A stretch of 12,348 nucleotides of DNA from Gemmataceae bacterium (GTDB taxonomy: Bacteria > Planctomycetota > Planctomycetia > Gemmatales > Gemmataceae). The stretch lies in contig JADLBT010000242.1 in the NCBI GenBank assembly GCA_020847555.1, positions 1-12,348 on the forward strand. The letters are read 5' to 3'. The translations under genes and the position numbers were made by a program. Of this stretch, positions 6,042 to 12,348 are shown in pieces (within the stretch, counting starts at the first letter, position 1; every line of letters begins with the position of its first letter). Under the pieces are notes generated by a model. That model saw nothing but the letters and a program-made list of their open reading frames with translations, was not told where the DNA came from and made no database searches.

Positions 6042-7535
6042 ATGTACAGGTCATTGAAGGCCAGCCGCTTGGCGGGGCTGCTGTGCGCCGCGATGCTGGC
6101 AGCGGGGTGCGTGCTGCAGCAGGCGCCCGAACCGGCGAAACCGGCCGCGCCGGCCCCAGCCGCGCCGGCCCCAGCCGCGCCTAAGCCGGCCGCGCCCGCG
6201 GCGCCCGCGGCGCCCGCCGCGAGCCCTGGCGCAGCTCCTGCCGCCGCGAGCCCCGGTGCAGCTCCCGCTGCCGCGAGCCCTGCCGCGGCTCCCGCGGCGG
6301 CTGCCAAGCCGGCGCTCCCGACCGGGCCGGTGCAACTGGTGTTCTGGGGGTTTACGCTGCCGACGCAGGTTGAGTACATCAACCAGCTCATCAAGGAGTA
6401 CACCGCCCAGCATCCGAACGTTTCGATCCAGGTCGACAACGTCTCGTACACCGACCTCGAGAAGAAGCTGCTGGTTGCGATGGGCACCGGCACCGGCCCG
6501 GACATGTTCGCGATCAACATCGGCTGGCTGCCGCCGTACTTCGAGAAGAACAACCTGGCGGCGATCTCGCCCCAGGCGCTCAATTACGCCTCGCTCGACG
6601 CGCTCAAGGAGGCGTACCTGCCCGGGACGGTGGACCCGTTCGTCAAGGACGGCAAGCTGTTCGCCCTCCCCTACTACCTCAACACTGTCAGCCTGTTCCT
6701 CAACTCGAACGACTTCAAGGAAGCCGGCCTGGATCCGGATAAGGACTATCCGAAGACCTGGGACCAGGTAGTGGAGGTTGGCAAGAAGCTGACGAAGGTC
6801 GAGGGCGGCAAGATCACGCGCCAGGGCTTCCGGTTCACCTTCGTCAACCCGGTCTGGACCCAGTTCATCTTCGAGCCGCTGATCAACCAGGCCGGCGGCG
6901 CGACGCTCGGACCGGACGGCAAGTGCGCCATGAACAGCCCGGCTGGCGTGAAGGCGATGGACATCCTCGCGTCATTCGTCCGCCAGAAGGTGATGGACCC
7001 CAACCTGTCGGTTGCCACGGCCCCGCTACCGACCCTGGACATCGCCAAGGGGGTGACCTCGATGGAGACCGGCCATCCGCTGACGGTGGACTTCATCCGG
7101 ACCAACAACCCGGCGATGTGGGAGAGCAAGAGCTTCAAGGTGGTGCCGTTCCCACAGATTGACCCGAGCAAGCGGGTCACCCTGTTGTCGGGCAACGTGT
7201 TTGCGATCAACGGGGCGGCGTCGGCGGACAAGGTCGCGGTGGCCCAGGACTTCACTCGCCACCTGGTCTCGCGCCCGGCCGACTGGCTCACCAAGGTGGC
7301 GGCCGTGGCGCCGGTGAAGGCGCTGGCGAACACGGCGGAGGCCAAAGCCTTCCCGTACCTGGACGTGATCATGGACGACATGAAGTACGGACGGGTGACG
7401 ACCTGGAGCAAGAACGCGCCGGACGTGGTGGCGGCCGAGCACCGCGCCCTGGAGGCGGTGGTCCTGAACAACGTCAACTCCAAGCAGGCGCTGGACCAGG
7501 CCTGCCAGGAGGTCAACCGGGCCCTGGGCTCCTGA
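6042..7535 (+). CDS. ABC importer substrate-binding lipoprotein (family 1, sugar/polyol type)
   Basis: Captures a solute outside the membrane for the two permeases encoded next. The 497-aa product begins with a lipoprotein signal: basic MYRSLKASR, a hydrophobic stretch and lipobox LAAGC with Cys23 as the lipidated residue. Residues 24 to about 88 are an Ala/Pro/Lys-rich linker, partly built from three 27-bp DNA repeats. From about residue 93 (VQLVFWGF) follows a family-1 solute-binding fold: the TGTGPDMFAINIGWLPPYF segment, ALPYYLNTVSLFLNSNDFKEAGLDP and PKTWDQVVEVGKKLT are characteristic, and VTSMETGHPL and LLSGNVFAI lie in the second lobe. ATG 6042 has AGGAGG (6028-6033) 8 nt upstream. CUT1-linked binding proteins usually carry sugars, glycosides or glycerol phosphates, but the surrounding enzymes do not look like sugar enzymes, so the ligand is open. 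Confidence 0.94.
   Translation: MYRSLKASRLAGLLCAAMLAAGCVLQQAPEPAKPAAPAPAAPAPAAPKPAAPAAPAAPAASPGAAPAAASPGAAPAAASPAAAPAAAAKPALPTGPVQLVFWGFTLPTQVEYINQLIKEYTAQHPNVSIQVDNVSYTDLEKKLLVAMGTGTGPDMFAINIGWLPPYFEKNNLAAISPQALNYASLDALKEAYLPGTVDPFVKDGKLFALPYYLNTVSLFLNSNDFKEAGLDPDKDYPKTWDQVVEVGKKLTKVEGGKITRQGFRFTFVNPVWTQFIFEPLINQAGGATLGPDGKCAMNSPAGVKAMDILASFVRQKVMDPNLSVATAPLPTLDIAKGVTSMETGHPLTVDFIRTNNPAMWESKSFKVVPFPQIDPSKRVTLLSGNVFAINGAASADKVAVAQDFTRHLVSRPADWLTKVAAVAPVKALANTAEAKAFPYLDVIMDDMKYGRVTTWSKNAPDVVAAEHRALEAVVLNNVNSKQALDQACQEVNRALGS
6219..6299 (+). repeat. Three tandem 27-bp repeats in the lipoprotein linker
   Basis: Copies at 6219-6245, 6246-6272 and 6273-6299 encode ASPGAAPAA, ASPGAAPAA and ASPAAAPAA in frame. 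The DNA copies differ mostly at synonymous sites, so the peptide is conserved better than the DNA. Just upstream, GCGCCGGCCCCAGCC also occurs twice in tandem. Copy number changes here would alter the tether length without breaking the frame. Confidence 0.8.
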
Positions 7536-7544
7536 GCGAGCTCC

Positions 7545-8465
7545 GTGGCTTCCATCGCGCTCCACCCCCGGCTGGCGATGTCCACGGTAGGCTTCTGGCG
7601 ACGGCATCGGGAGTTGTTCGTCGCCATGGCCTTCCTGGCCCCATCGCTCGTCTACTTCGGCGTGTTCAAGCTCTATCCGATGACGCAGGCTGCGCTGATC
7701 AGTCTGTTTGACTACGACTTGCTCAGTCCGCCGCGCTACGTCGGGCTGAGCAACTACACCTCGCTCATCAGCGACCCGGTCTTTCACCACGCGATCGTCA
7801 GTTCGTTCAGCTACGTGCTTGGCGTTGCCGCGCCTGTCTGGGTGCTCGCACTCGCCCTGGCGCTGGTCTTCAACCGGCCAGGTCGAGTGCGCAGCGTCTT
7901 CCAGGTGCTGTACTTCGTGCCGGCGGTCAGCTCGATCATCGTCGCGGCGATCGTCTGGAAGTTCCTCTTCCACCCGCAGGGGCTGGTGAACGCCCTGCTG
8001 GGGGGGTTGGGCGTCGATCGCATCAACTGGCTGACCAGCATTGACACGGCCATGCTAGCGCTGATCATCGCCGGCATCTGGCGCACGGTGCCGTACTTCA
8101 TGGTGATCTACCTGGCCAGTCTCAAAGGCGTTCCCACGGACTACTACGAGGCAGCAGCGCTAGACGGCGCGAACACCTGGCAGGGTTTCCGCTACATCAC
8201 AGTCCCGCTGCTCCGTCCGACGATCGCCCTGGTGGTCGTGGTCTCGGTGATCCTCACGCTGCGCCACTTCATCAATCCGATGCTCATGACCGGCGGCGGC
8301 CCGGCCGGCGCAACTCGCGTGCTGCCGCTGCTGATCTACGAGACCGGCTTCCAGTTCAGCCGGATGGGTCTGGCTTCCGCCATGTCGATGGTGTTCTTCC
8401 TGATGGTCATGGTGTTTACGATCGTGCAGTTGCGGCTCTTCCATCAGATGGGGCAGGACCGATGA
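7545..8465 (+). CDS. ABC importer permease, CUT1 type, first subunit (MalF/UgpA-like)
   Basis: A 306-aa inner-membrane subunit with about six hydrophobic segments (roughly 24-45, 84-108, 117-140, 167-192, 226-246, 277-298). The cytoplasmic EAA loop that docks the ATPase is EAAALDGANTWQGFRYITVP, starting at Glu202. GTG 7545 lies 9 nt after the binding-protein stop with only a weak ribosome site, so translational coupling is likely; ATG 7578 is the alternative start and would remove 11 residues. It overlaps the next permease gene by 4 bp (ATGA). It matches UgpA/MalF-type permeases; with the second permease it should form the channel. No ATP-binding subunit is encoded in the window. Confidence 0.93.
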   Translation: MASIALHPRLAMSTVGFWRRHRELFVAMAFLAPSLVYFGVFKLYPMTQAALISLFDYDLLSPPRYVGLSNYTSLISDPVFHHAIVSSFSYVLGVAAPVWVLALALALVFNRPGRVRSVFQVLYFVPAVSSIIVAAIVWKFLFHPQGLVNALLGGLGVDRINWLTSIDTAMLALIIAGIWRTVPYFMVIYLASLKGVPTDYYEAAALDGANTWQGFRYITVPLLRPTIALVVVVSVILTLRHFINPMLMTGGGPAGATRVLPLLIYETGFQFSRMGLASAMSMVFFLMVMVFTIVQLRLFHQMGQDR

Positions 8466-9316
8466 CGGCGATCGCCATGCGGCGACGCCGCCCCTGGCAG
8501 CACCAGGCGCTCTTTGGAGTCGAGGTCGTTCTGCTGGCTGCCGGCGCGGCGATCCTTCTGCTGCCATACATCTGGATGATCGGCAGCTCGTTCAAGAGCC
8601 AGGAAGAGCTGTTCCGGCTGCCGCTGACCTGGCTCCCGGATGTCTTTCGCTGGGAGAACTACCCGAAGGCCATGACCCGCTTCGCCTTCCCGACCTACAT
8701 CGCCAACAGCATGCTGATCGCCACTGTGGTGACGTTGAGCAACCTGCTGTTCTGCAGTATGGCCGGCTACGCCCTCACGACCCAGCGGTTTCGCGGGCGG
8801 GAGGCGGTCTTCCTGCTCCTGCTCAGCACGCTGATGCTCCCACCGGAAGTGGTGCTGGTGCCGCAGTTCCTGGTCGTGCGCGCCCTCGGTTGGCTCAACA
8901 CCTATCAGGGGCTGATCGTCCCGACCGCCCTGGACGTCTTTGGCATCTTCCTGATGCGCCAGTTCCTGCTCGGCTTCCCGCGCGAGCTGATCGAGGCCGC
9001 CCGTATGGACGGGGCTGGCGAGTTCCTGATCTACCGTCGGATCGTGTTGCCGAACATCAAGCCAGCCCTCGCGGCGCTAGCCATCTTCAGCTTCCGCGAT
9101 AGCTGGGACCTGTACATCTGGCCGCTGGTGATCGTCTCTCGCGACTGGTTGAAGACGTTCCCGATCGGCGTAGCGCAGTTCGACAGCGAGGCGATCGGCG
9201 CCTACAACGAGCAGATGGCGATCGCGGTCATCGGCATGATCCCGATGATCCTGCTGTTCATGGTCTCACAGAAGGCGTTCGTTCAGGGTATTGTCATCAG
9301 CGGTCTGAAGGAGTGA
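8462..9316 (+). CDS. ABC importer permease, CUT1 type, second subunit (MalG/UgpE-like)
   Basis: A 284-aa inner-membrane partner of the preceding permease. The first membrane span (about 18-40) is followed by the family block WMIGSSFKSQEELF, and by WENYPKAM before the next spans. The EAA loop begins at Glu178 (EAARMDGAGEFLIYRRIVLP), and the C-terminus QGIVISGLKE is typical of MalG/UgpE-type proteins (GxxxGAVKG-like ending). The ATGA overlap with the upstream gene implies coupled translation and equal amounts. A hairpin with a T-containing tail follows immediately, then the carbon-nitrogen hydrolase gene. Confidence 0.93.
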   Translation: MTAIAMRRRRPWQHQALFGVEVVLLAAGAAILLLPYIWMIGSSFKSQEELFRLPLTWLPDVFRWENYPKAMTRFAFPTYIANSMLIATVVTLSNLLFCSMAGYALTTQRFRGREAVFLLLLSTLMLPPEVVLVPQFLVVRALGWLNTYQGLIVPTALDVFGIFLMRQFLLGFPRELIEAARMDGAGEFLIYRRIVLPNIKPALAALAIFSFRDSWDLYIWPLVIVSRDWLKTFPIGVAQFDSEAIGAYNEQMAIAVIGMIPMILLFMVSQKAFVQGIVISGLKE

Positions 9317-9321
9317 TCGGG

Positions 9322-9342
9322 CCGCCTCGTCGCGCGAGGCGG
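9322..9342 (+). terminator. Hairpin after the second permease gene
   Basis: CCGCCTCG (9322-9329) and CGAGGCGG (9335-9342) form a perfect 8-bp stem with loop TCGCG, starting 5 bp past the permease stop and followed by AGTTGTTC. It may terminate or attenuate transcription, lowering expression of the hydrolase gene 43 bp further on. Behind it AAGACGGA occurs twice (9351-9358 and 9365-9372), the second just before the ribosome-binding site. Confidence 0.5.
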
Positions 9343-9385
9343 AGTTGTTCAAGACGGATCGTTTAAGACGGAAAGGAAAGCTCCC

Positions 9386-10303
9386 ATGCCAGCAGGCGAA
9401 TCGACGCCGGGACGAATCACTGTGGTCGCGGCGCAGATGGCCCCACGCCTCCGGGACAAGGCCGCCAACCTCGACAAGATCGAGCGCTGGACGCGCCGGG
9501 CCGCCGCTAATGGAGCTCGGCTCATTGTCTTCCCAGAGTGCGCCCTGAGCGGCTACTGCTACGAGAGCCTTGCCGAGGCCCTTGAGGATGCCGAGCCGAT
9601 CCCTGGCCCGGCCTCCACGAGCGTCGCCCGGCTGGCCGCCGAGACCGGGCTGTACGTCGTCTTCGGCATGGTCGAACGGGCGGGCGACCGCATCTTCAAC
9701 ACCGCCGCCTTGATCGGGCCGGAAGGCCTGGTAGGCATCTATCGCAAGACCCACCTACCGTGGGAGGCCGTGGACCGCTTCGTCACGCCGGGCGATCTGC
9801 CGTTCCCGGTCTACGACACCGCGATCGGCCGGATTGGGATGCTGATCTGCTACGACCTGCGCCTGCCCGAGCCGGCGCGCATCGAGGCGCTCGCGGGCGC
9901 GGACATCATCGTCCACCCCACGAACCTCCCGGAGGGTGGCAGGCCGCAGCCCGACTTCATGTACCCGGCGCGCGCGTCAGAGAACCACGTCTGGGTCGTG
10001 AGCGCCGACCGGGTTGGCGAGGAGCGAGGCGTCCTGTTCATCGGACGGAGCGCGATCGTCGATCCGATGGGCCGCCGACTGGCCGAAGGCGGCGAGGCGG
10101 GCGAGGAGCTAGTCGCCGCCGAGATCGAGCCGGCCCAGGCGCGGGAGAAGGATCTGGTGATCGTTCCGGGCGTCTACGAGCTGCATCTCTTCCGCGCTCG
10201 ACGGCCCGAGCTGTACGGCGCCATTCTGAACGGGCCGGGCGGGCCAGGCGGGCCGAGCAAGCCGCGCACGCTGGCAACTGAAGGCGCCCTGTCCGGCGCG
10301 TAG
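9386..10303 (+). CDS. Carbon-nitrogen hydrolase (nitrilase superfamily amidase)
   Basis: A 305-aa cytoplasmic hydrolase that would cleave an amide, carbamoyl or nitrile C-N bond. The superfamily triad is complete: Glu51 (VFPECALSGY), Lys121 (YRKTHLP) and the nucleophile Cys155 (LICYDLRLPE). The segment VDRFVTPGD and the later PTNLPEG, ASENHVWVVSADRVG and GRSAIVDPMGR blocks are typical of the branch annotated as predicted amidohydrolases. ATG 9386 is preceded by AGGAAAG (9374-9380). The C-terminal 25 residues are a Gly/Pro-rich tail (GPGGPGGPSKP) beyond the fold. It is the last gene of the rightward group, after a hairpin. It probably acts on the imported compound or a product of the cyclase-CMD protein; nitrilase versus amidase activity cannot be told from sequence. 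Confidence 0.93.
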   Translation: MPAGESTPGRITVVAAQMAPRLRDKAANLDKIERWTRRAAANGARLIVFPECALSGYCYESLAEALEDAEPIPGPASTSVARLAAETGLYVVFGMVERAGDRIFNTAALIGPEGLVGIYRKTHLPWEAVDRFVTPGDLPFPVYDTAIGRIGMLICYDLRLPEPARIEALAGADIIVHPTNLPEGGRPQPDFMYPARASENHVWVVSADRVGEERGVLFIGRSAIVDPMGRRLAEGGEAGEELVAAEIEPAQAREKDLVIVPGVYELHLFRARRPELYGAILNGPGGPGGPSKPRTLATEGALSGA

Positions 10304-10325
10304 CGCAGCGCCCTTCTTCGACCGT

Positions 10326-11738
10326 CTAGCGCGAGCCCCCGGCGTCCGCGCGCGCGAGCCGCGCGAGCTGCGCCGTGAGCTCGCCGATGTCCGCGTACTC
10401 CTCGAGGCGATCCAGGGCCGCGGCTGCCGCCGAGCAAGCCGAGCCGGGGAACAGCGGACCGGCGAGCGAGTCGAACTTCGCCTCGAGCTCGGCCTCTGAG
10501 GCCTGGGCGACCCCATCGCCGCTCGCCAGGGCGCAGAGTTCGCTCAGGGTCCGACCGTCTGCCAGGCGAAGCTCGACGCTGGCAACCGCCTCGGCCGGAT
10601 GGCGGTCGGTGAACTCCGGGTCCGCGACCACCTCGATCCTCCCAGCGAGCGCCCGTGTCTCCGGGTCGGCGACCGCCTCGGGCGCGAACGCGGCACGGTT
10701 CGCCACGCCGCGCCGGAGCGTCGTGGCGACCGCGAAGGCGATCGAGAACTTGGCCGCGAGCTGATTCGCCGGCTCGCGGTCGTCGAGGCGGGCGGCCAGT
10801 CGGTGCGTCGCGACCCGCACCGCGACGACGTCCTCGGGCCGCGGGGCGTGCCGCCGGAGCAGGTCGAGCGTCGCCTCGACGGCGGGATGGGTGCTCGCGC
10901 AGCAAGCGTTGAACTTGAAGCAGCTCGTGGCGATCTCGTATTCGGCTCCCAGCCCGTCCACGAGCTGATCCGCATTGAAGGACTCGCCCAGGATCGAGTC
11001 GAAGACTACCTCGATCCCGTCCGGGAGCCCGGTGAAGCCGCTGGCCGTTGCCTCGGCGGCCAGCATGCCGATCTGGCTGCCGACGCCGGCGAACATGTTG
11101 CGCACCGTCGCTCCGGCCACGGCCGTCCGCCAGGGCGAGGCCAGGCCCAGACACGAGGCGACCTGGACCGCCTGCCGAAGGTCTGCCGGGCCGAAGCCCA
11201 GCAGCTTGCCGCAGCCCACCACGGCCCCGAGCGTGCCGAGGTGACCGTGATCGTGAACGGCCGGGCGCAGACTGCAGGCACGGCACGCTCGGGCGCCGAC
11301 CTCGTAGCCTAGTACCAGCGCCTCGACGATCCGCGTGCCAGGGATGTGCAGCCGCTCGCCCAGCGCCAGGACCGCCGGCAGCACGTGGACCGCGGCGTGC
11401 CCGCGCGGCCGGTGGTACTCGTCCAGTTCCAGGAAGGTGCCGGCTGTGCCGTTGACCAGCGCCGCCAGAGGCGCCGAGGTCCGGGGAAAGCCCGGCCCGA
11501 GAATGGTCGCTTCGCCGCTCCCGTCCGCGCCGCGCAGCCGCTCGCCCAGCTTGCGCGGCTCCGGCTCCAGGCTCCCGCCGAGGATCACGCCGACGGTGTC
11601 GCGCGCAACCCGCACGGCCTGCGACCGCACCGCCATTGGCAGGTCGTCGTACGTCGTCCGGCCGACGAAGTCCAGCAAGTGTTCCAGCGGATCCTCCACC
11701 CGTCGATCGGAGCCGGTTGTCGTCTGCTGTGCTGTCAT
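10326..11738 (-). CDS. MmgE/PrpD family protein (2-methylcitrate dehydratase / cis-aconitate decarboxylase-like)
   Basis: A 470-aa member of a family that dehydrates or decarboxylates tricarboxylic and related acids (PrpD, IRG1). Recognisable parts: the N-terminal helical domain with RDTVGVILGG, NGTAGTFLELDEYHRPRGH (His109, His114), the HDHGHLGTLGAV block (His162-His166), GFTGLPDGIE, and the lid-domain motif CFKFNACCASTHPAVEA (Lys275, Cys279-Cys280, His284). The lysine usually found before LHAG in PrpD/IRG1 appears as Arg213 (RNMFAG), so the reaction may differ. ATG 11738 is chosen: AAAGGA (11752-11747) lies 8 nt upstream; GTG 11759 and ATG 11747 are in-frame alternatives. Its stop is 22 bp from the stop of the convergent hydrolase gene. 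It follows an alpha/beta hydrolase gene by 71 bp on the same strand. Confidence 0.92.
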   Translation of the reverse strand: MTAQQTTTGSDRRVEDPLEHLLDFVGRTTYDDLPMAVRSQAVRVARDTVGVILGGSLEPEPRKLGERLRGADGSGEATILGPGFPRTSAPLAALVNGTAGTFLELDEYHRPRGHAAVHVLPAVLALGERLHIPGTRIVEALVLGYEVGARACRACSLRPAVHDHGHLGTLGAVVGCGKLLGFGPADLRQAVQVASCLGLASPWRTAVAGATVRNMFAGVGSQIGMLAAEATASGFTGLPDGIEVVFDSILGESFNADQLVDGLGAEYEIATSCFKFNACCASTHPAVEATLDLLRRHAPRPEDVVAVRVATHRLAARLDDREPANQLAAKFSIAFAVATTLRRGVANRAAFAPEAVADPETRALAGRIEVVADPEFTDRHPAEAVASVELRLADGRTLSELCALASGDGVAQASEAELEAKFDSLAGPLFPGSACSAAAAALDRLEEYADIGELTAQLARLARADAGGSR

Positions 11739-11809
11739 GTCTGCCATCCTTTGCTTCACTCGGAGAGCGTTGGTCGAAAGCGCGGGTCGGGCGTGTCGCG
11801 CCGGGGCGC

Positions 11810-12348
11810 TTATCGCTCCGCCCAGCGCAGGAAGTCGATCACCGCCTCAGCCACCAGGTGCTCCTGTCCGCCGTAGAAATGATCCGCCCCGGGAATGACC
11901 ACGGAGCGCGCCCGTCCGCCGGCCAGCTCGGCGGTCCGCTTCTCCGGCACGCCCTCCGGGTCTTCACGCTCGCCCCGCGGCGCCAGCAAGGGACAGGCGA
12001 TCTTCGGCGCATACTCGAGCAGCTTTGGCAGGCCCTGGTTCAGGAAGCTGTACGCCGTGATGACGTGCCACCAGCCCGGCGCGAACATGAGCTGGTCGCC
12101 CTTGCCCTCTGCCACCAACTGGCGCGCCCTTGATTCGAACTCGTCGTGCCGATCCATCGCCATCCGCCCGGCCGCGGACTGCTTGCGCAGCATGTCCGGC
12201 CCGCCCCGGGAGCAGGAGAGCAGGACCGCGACCGCCGTCTCGGGATGGGTGGCGGCGTAGTAGCCGCTCGTCGCCGCACCGTAGCTGTGGCCCATCACGC
12301 CGATCCGCGCGTACCCCCGCTCCCGCAGGAACGCGACCGCCCCATCGA
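11810..12348 (-). CDS. Alpha/beta hydrolase, C-terminal part (5' end outside window)
   Basis: The visible 178 or so residues contain the nucleophile elbow GHSYGA (Ser codon 12286-12284), a WWHVITAYSFLNQGL helix region, CPLLAPRGERED with a probable catalytic acid, and the late histidine in PGADHFYGGQEH. These occur in the order of an alpha/beta hydrolase catalytic triad. The preceding DGAVAFLRERGYARIGVMG fits the helix and strand before the elbow. Esterase, lipase-like and dienelactone-hydrolase-type activities all remain possible. It is upstream of the MmgE/PrpD gene in the same direction with a 71-bp gap, so both probably belong to one transcript starting beyond the window. Confidence 0.88.
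   Translation of the reverse strand, partial: DGAVAFLRERGYARIGVMGHSYGAATSGYYAATHPETAVAVLLSCSRGGPDMLRKQSAAGRMAMDRHDEFESRARQLVAEGKGDQLMFAPGWWHVITAYSFLNQGLPKLLEYAPKIACPLLAPRGEREDPEGVPEKRTAELAGGRARSVVIPGADHFYGGQEHLVAEAVIDFLRWAER

Noticed and set aside
5936..6583. Minus-strand Gly/Ala-rich protein
   Set aside because: It is the reverse reading of the Ala-Pro linker and start of the lipoprotein gene; repetitive composition only.
10174..11286. Alternative minus-strand frame of 370 codons overlapping the MmgE/PrpD gene
   Set aside because: Arg/Gly-rich and out of frame with the clearly conserved MmgE/PrpD protein.

Overview
The window is a GC-rich bacterial segment (roughly two-thirds G+C by eye, with strong G/C preference at third codon positions) holding eleven protein-coding genes or gene fragments and no rRNA or tRNA that I can see. 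A lipoprotein with a long Ala-Pro linker, a CUT1-type ABC importer without its own ATPase, an MmgE/PrpD protein and several catabolic enzymes side by side are common in soil and sediment Chloroflexota. That placement is an inference from style, not a proof.

Left part (1-2217). A metallo-beta-lactamase-fold protein runs leftward out of the window; several expected metal ligands are replaced. It is divergent from tag (3-methyladenine DNA glycosylase I), a housekeeping repair gene. A gene-poor stretch follows, with short direct repeats and a degenerate 61-63-bp tandem repeat whose core resembles a type I-E CRISPR palindrome. Next comes an open frame of 129 codons with no usable upstream start, probably the 3' remnant of a lost gene.

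Middle part (2223-4467). A short-chain dehydrogenase (SDR) and a class III PLP aminotransferase lie in line and look co-directional, with a strong hairpin (4525-4558) behind them.

Right part (4662-10303). A near-consensus promoter (TTGACA, 16 bp, TACGCT) precedes a new rightward group: a two-domain protein joining a metal-dependent cyclase/kynurenine-formamidase-like domain to a carboxymuconolactone-decarboxylase (CMD)-like domain, an ABC substrate-binding lipoprotein, two permeases (4-bp overlap) and a carbon-nitrogen hydrolase. Convergent to it, with only 22 bp between stop codons, are an MmgE/PrpD protein and an alpha/beta hydrolase that leaves the window at the right edge.

Together 2223-12348 reads as a catabolic locus: import of a small organic compound, then hydrolysis, C-N bond cleavage, oxidation/reduction, transamination and possibly decarboxylation or dehydration. 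The substrate cannot be told from sequence. The most distinctive element is the cyclase-CMD fusion, whose two halves differ visibly in synonymous codon choice.
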